Shown piece after piece: positions 20,036 to 22,368 of a stretch of 22,368 bases of DNA. Every line of letters starts with the position of its first letter. Within the stretch, counting starts at the first letter, position 1. Below the pieces are notes generated by a model. It was not told the DNA's origin. It worked only from the letters and a program-made list of their open reading frames with translations, and searched no databases. The stretch is from Candidatus Nomurabacteria bacterium (lineage in GTDB: Bacteria; Patescibacteriota; Minisyncoccia; Phycocordibacterales; UBA9973), in NCBI GenBank assembly GCA_943359425.1, contig CALRHN010000004.1, positions 1 through 22,368 on the forward strand, written 5' to 3'. Made by a program: the position numbers and the translations under genes.

Positions 20036-21869
20036 ATTTATTTTCCGCTTCGGCGAGGTCTGTCTTGGCTTTCTTGATGGCGAGGACCTGCGATGGATCG
20101 CTTGTGATGATCTGGTCTTCTGTATAGGAAGAAATGACCTTGATGGCGACGTGCTTGAGGCCGGCGAAGAAGATGCCTTCTCCAACGTTGGATTCGAGGA
20201 GGAGGTATTTCTCTTCGTCTGTGAGATTGAACGTTTTTTGCAAGAGATCGACGGTTGATGGCGACTGTTTCAGGAGTATTTGAATGGACGAGTTTGTTAC
20301 GATCGGCACGCCGTAGGGGCTCTTCATGAAGTCGCCCACGTCCTGCGTGATGGTGGCGAGCCCGAGATAATATTTGCGGCCGCGCTTGGCGATGGAGTAG
20401 AGGAATGATGCCGTGTCGTCGCTCTTCATCATCCACCATGCCTCGTCCACGACGAGGAGACGCTTCTTCAAGTTCTTCCTCACGGCATTCCAGATGAAGT
20501 GGGTGACGATATACATGGCGACCGGCTTGAGCTCGTCTTCCATGTCGCGGACGGAGAAGACGACGAATTTGCGGTTGATATCGACGTTCGACGGCTTGTT
20601 AATGAATCCGGCCCAGCTTCCGCGCGTATATTTCGTGAGGCGCGAGAGAATGGACTCGCTCCCCTCCATGCCGGAGAGGACCATTTCGAAATCCGACATC
20701 AGTGGCGGCTCGATATTTGAGAAATCAGATTCGGCAGTGATGTCCTTAATCGCATATGTTTCCGTGATGGCGCGGTCGACGAGAGAATCTTCTTCCGGCG
20801 TGAGGCCTCCGAGCATGATGCGGAAGAGTCCGACGAGGTTGATCGTGTTAGAACGTAGGACGTCGGCAGCCGTCTCGTCTTCGCGCGCGACTGGCAAGTC
20901 GAAGGGGTTGATATGGTTGTCGGAGGAGAGTGAGATATTGAAATAACGACCACCGACGGCTTCGGCGAGATATTCGTATTCGCGTTCAGGGTCGATGACG
21001 ATGACTTCGGTGTCGAACATGAGCGTGCGGATGATTTCGAGCTTCGTCATATAGGATTTACCCGAACCTGATTTCGCGAAGGTGATGGAGTTGTAGTTCT
21101 CCATCGAGAAGCGGTCGAAGATGACGAGCGAGGAGTTGTGGCGGTTTACACCATAAAGGATGCCTTTATCGGAGGTGAGGTCGAACGATACGAATGGGAA
21201 GAGCGATGAGAGCGGTTCGGAATTGAGTTTCTGATGGACATTGAGCATGTCATTGCCGATCGGAATGACGCTCTTGAAGGCTTCTTCCTGCTGGAATAGA
21301 GCCGGTTTCAGATAGACGAGTTTAGACTCGAGAATGGATTTGATCTCGTTCTCGATCTTGAAGAGCTCGTTCTCATTGTCGGCATAGATCGTGATGTAGA
21401 GGCCGACTTCGAACATTTTCTCCTGTGCCTGCTGGAGAGAATCGCGCAGGCTCTCGAGATCGCGGTAGGCCGTGTCGAGCATGGGGTCGCGAACGAGACC
21501 TTTCGCTTCACGGGCATTGATCTGGCTCTGCACTTCGGCGACTTTTTTCTGGAATGTGCGCAATACTTTCGCCGTCTCGATCGGATGGATGAAGATCGAG
21601 ACGTCGAATATTTTGTCGAGGTTGATGACAGGCGAGAACCAGTTGTCGGTCAGAAAGCGCGGGTAGGAGATGACGAAGAATGTCCGCGCGATCTTGTCAC
21701 CGAGATTGAGCGCCTTTGGCTCGACTTTGAGAGCGGACGGCGCGATGATGTCTTGCAGTTCGAGCGTCGCCGCATCGTAGATCTCCTGCGGCAAGACGGG
21801 CAGGATCTGATTCCCCGCCGGCATGGTCTTTGGTTTTTTCTTCCCGAATAATGTATCAATGATTCCCAT
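20034..21869 (-). CDS. virB4: VirB4/TraC-type conjugative secretion ATPase
   Basis: 611 aa. The N-terminal region (residues 1-230) contains IARTFFVISYPRFLTDNWFS and a helical stretch around 110-160 (VLRTFQKKVAEVQSQINARE). The motor has Walker A AKSGSGKSY (K271), then VIVIDPEREY, HINPFDLP, and Walker B RLLVVDEAWWMMKSD (D475, E476), followed by IAKRGRKYYLGLATITQDVG, the family's motif C/D region. VirB4 proteins power pilus assembly or substrate export in type IV secretion systems. The length is short for VirB4 (often 750-850), as expected for compact forms. It starts four bases after the upstream TraC-like gene and ends with TAG. Confidence 0.9.
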   Translation of the reverse strand: MGIIDTLFGKKKPKTMPAGNQILPVLPQEIYDAATLELQDIIAPSALKVEPKALNLGDKIARTFFVISYPRFLTDNWFSPVINLDKIFDVSIFIHPIETAKVLRTFQKKVAEVQSQINAREAKGLVRDPMLDTAYRDLESLRDSLQQAQEKMFEVGLYITIYADNENELFKIENEIKSILESKLVYLKPALFQQEEAFKSVIPIGNDMLNVHQKLNSEPLSSLFPFVSFDLTSDKGILYGVNRHNSSLVIFDRFSMENYNSITFAKSGSGKSYMTKLEIIRTLMFDTEVIVIDPEREYEYLAEAVGGRYFNISLSSDNHINPFDLPVAREDETAADVLRSNTINLVGLFRIMLGGLTPEEDSLVDRAITETYAIKDITAESDFSNIEPPLMSDFEMVLSGMEGSESILSRLTKYTRGSWAGFINKPSNVDINRKFVVFSVRDMEDELKPVAMYIVTHFIWNAVRKNLKKRLLVVDEAWWMMKSDDTASFLYSIAKRGRKYYLGLATITQDVGDFMKSPYGVPIVTNSSIQILLKQSPSTVDLLQKTFNLTDEEKYLLLESNVGEGIFFAGLKHVAIKVISSYTEDQIITSDPSQVLAIKKAKTDLAEAENK

Positions 21870-21873
21870 AATA

Positions 21874-22368
21874 TTATTTCAATTTGATCGAGGACTGGAT
21901 ATCTCCCGGATTGAATGTCTTGTAGAAAAGTTCAATGACTTCTTCAGTGCCCAACTGCGCCGTACGCACGCCGATGCGGGAGAGTCCCTGATCTATGACG
22001 CCGCCGCGCTGCTCAAGCTGAGCGCGTTTATCTTCAAAGTCGCTCTCTTCCGAGGCACGTTTCTCCGTCGTATCTTTCTTGCCGGGGAAGAAGGATTTCA
22101 TGAACCCTTTCTCTGCCGTCGCTGCAGCTGCGGAATATGGCACGACTACAAAGAAACTCTTCGTCATGATATTGACCTGCTCGGTGAATGTCTGGATGAA
22201 TTCGATGTATTCTTTCGTCTGGACCTTAAGGAGTGGTTCGAGCTGTTCCTTCATGCGCGTCTCGAGCATGAGGAGGTAAGGTTTGATGTCGAGACGACGC
22301 GACTGCACGACGATCTGCGTCGAGAAGTCGAGCGAGTTGAGAAAGGTCTGGAATTGCGCGATGGTTGC
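21874..22368 (-). CDS. TraC-like protein of the secretion cluster, 5' end beyond the window
   Basis: The minus-strand frame stays open from the right window edge. It reads ATIAQFQTFLNSLDFSTQIV, then VQSRRLDIKPYLLMLETRMK and FTEQVNIMTKSFFVVVPYSA, ending PGDIQSSIKLK. The visible part is 164 residues. The FLNSLDFSTQIVVQSRRLDI segment resembles the TraC-like domain often encoded beside VirB4 in CPR genomes (recalled, not searched). A GTG at 22308 is inside the open frame and is not the true start. The linked virB4 gene begins four bases after its stop. Confidence 0.6.
   Translation of the reverse strand, partial: ATIAQFQTFLNSLDFSTQIVVQSRRLDIKPYLLMLETRMKEQLEPLLKVQTKEYIEFIQTFTEQVNIMTKSFFVVVPYSAAAATAEKGFMKSFFPGKKDTTEKRASEESDFEDKRAQLEQRGGVIDQGLSRIGVRTAQLGTEEVIELFYKTFNPGDIQSSIKLK

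Noticed and set aside
1..22368. Prophage, toxin-antitoxin or restriction-modification genes
   Set aside because: I saw no motif for these in any frame that is not a shadow of a better gene.

Overview
The window looks like ori-proximal chromosome of a Candidate Phyla Radiation bacterium (Patescibacteria, most likely a Parcubacteria-type lineage). The evidence is the compact core genes (248-aa YidC, 79-aa YidD, 174-aa YebC, an 84-aa DUF721-like protein), the near absence of Shine-Dalgarno sequences, a DUF11-type surface protein, a PilB/GspE ATPase and a VirB4-type secretion cluster of the CPR kind. TAG and TGA both end real genes here, so I see no stop-codon reassignment. The taxonomic call is inference from gene content.

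Layout. 1-1613 (minus strand): two exported proteins, one cut by the window edge with a DUF11-like start and one with a C-terminal ten-residue Gly repeat. 1809-3509 (plus): a PilB/GspE pilus ATPase split by an in-frame TAG. 3508-3602 and 3620-3778: a 27-bp-arm hairpin and a probable minus-strand structured RNA. 3939-5968 (plus): ruvB, yebC, ruvC, a recombination operon. 5975-6404: a 136-bp inverted-repeat element, a 50-aa acidic mini-gene and a bidirectional terminator. 6424-10389: tyrS (minus) and a class A penicillin-binding protein (plus), divergently transcribed. 10393-13321 (minus): dnaA, dnaN and a short DUF721/DciA-like gene, with a probable oriC (DnaA boxes in very AT-rich DNA) between dnaA and dnaN. 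13561-15742 (plus): rpmH, rnpA, yidD, yidC, jag. 15754-19896 (minus): a three-gene exported/membrane operon (anchored propeller-like protein, a VirB2-like/NlpC-P60 fusion, an Ig-like secreted protein). 20034-22368 (minus): a VirB4 ATPase and a partial TraC-like protein.

Two window-wide patterns stand out. First, most first-in-operon genes have a -10 hexamer 6-8 nt before the ATG or GTG, which predicts leaderless or nearly leaderless mRNAs. This also decides starts for tyrS, the PBP, yidC, jag, rpmH and the Ig-like gene. Second, many intergenic gaps hold long, near-perfect inverted repeats. Four share the same stem end (CCCGCACACT or CCCGTACACT with its complement), two are full-length relatives of each other (136 and 138 bp), and several run directly into the promoter of the next gene.

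All functional calls come from reading motifs; no database search, folding program or alignment was run.
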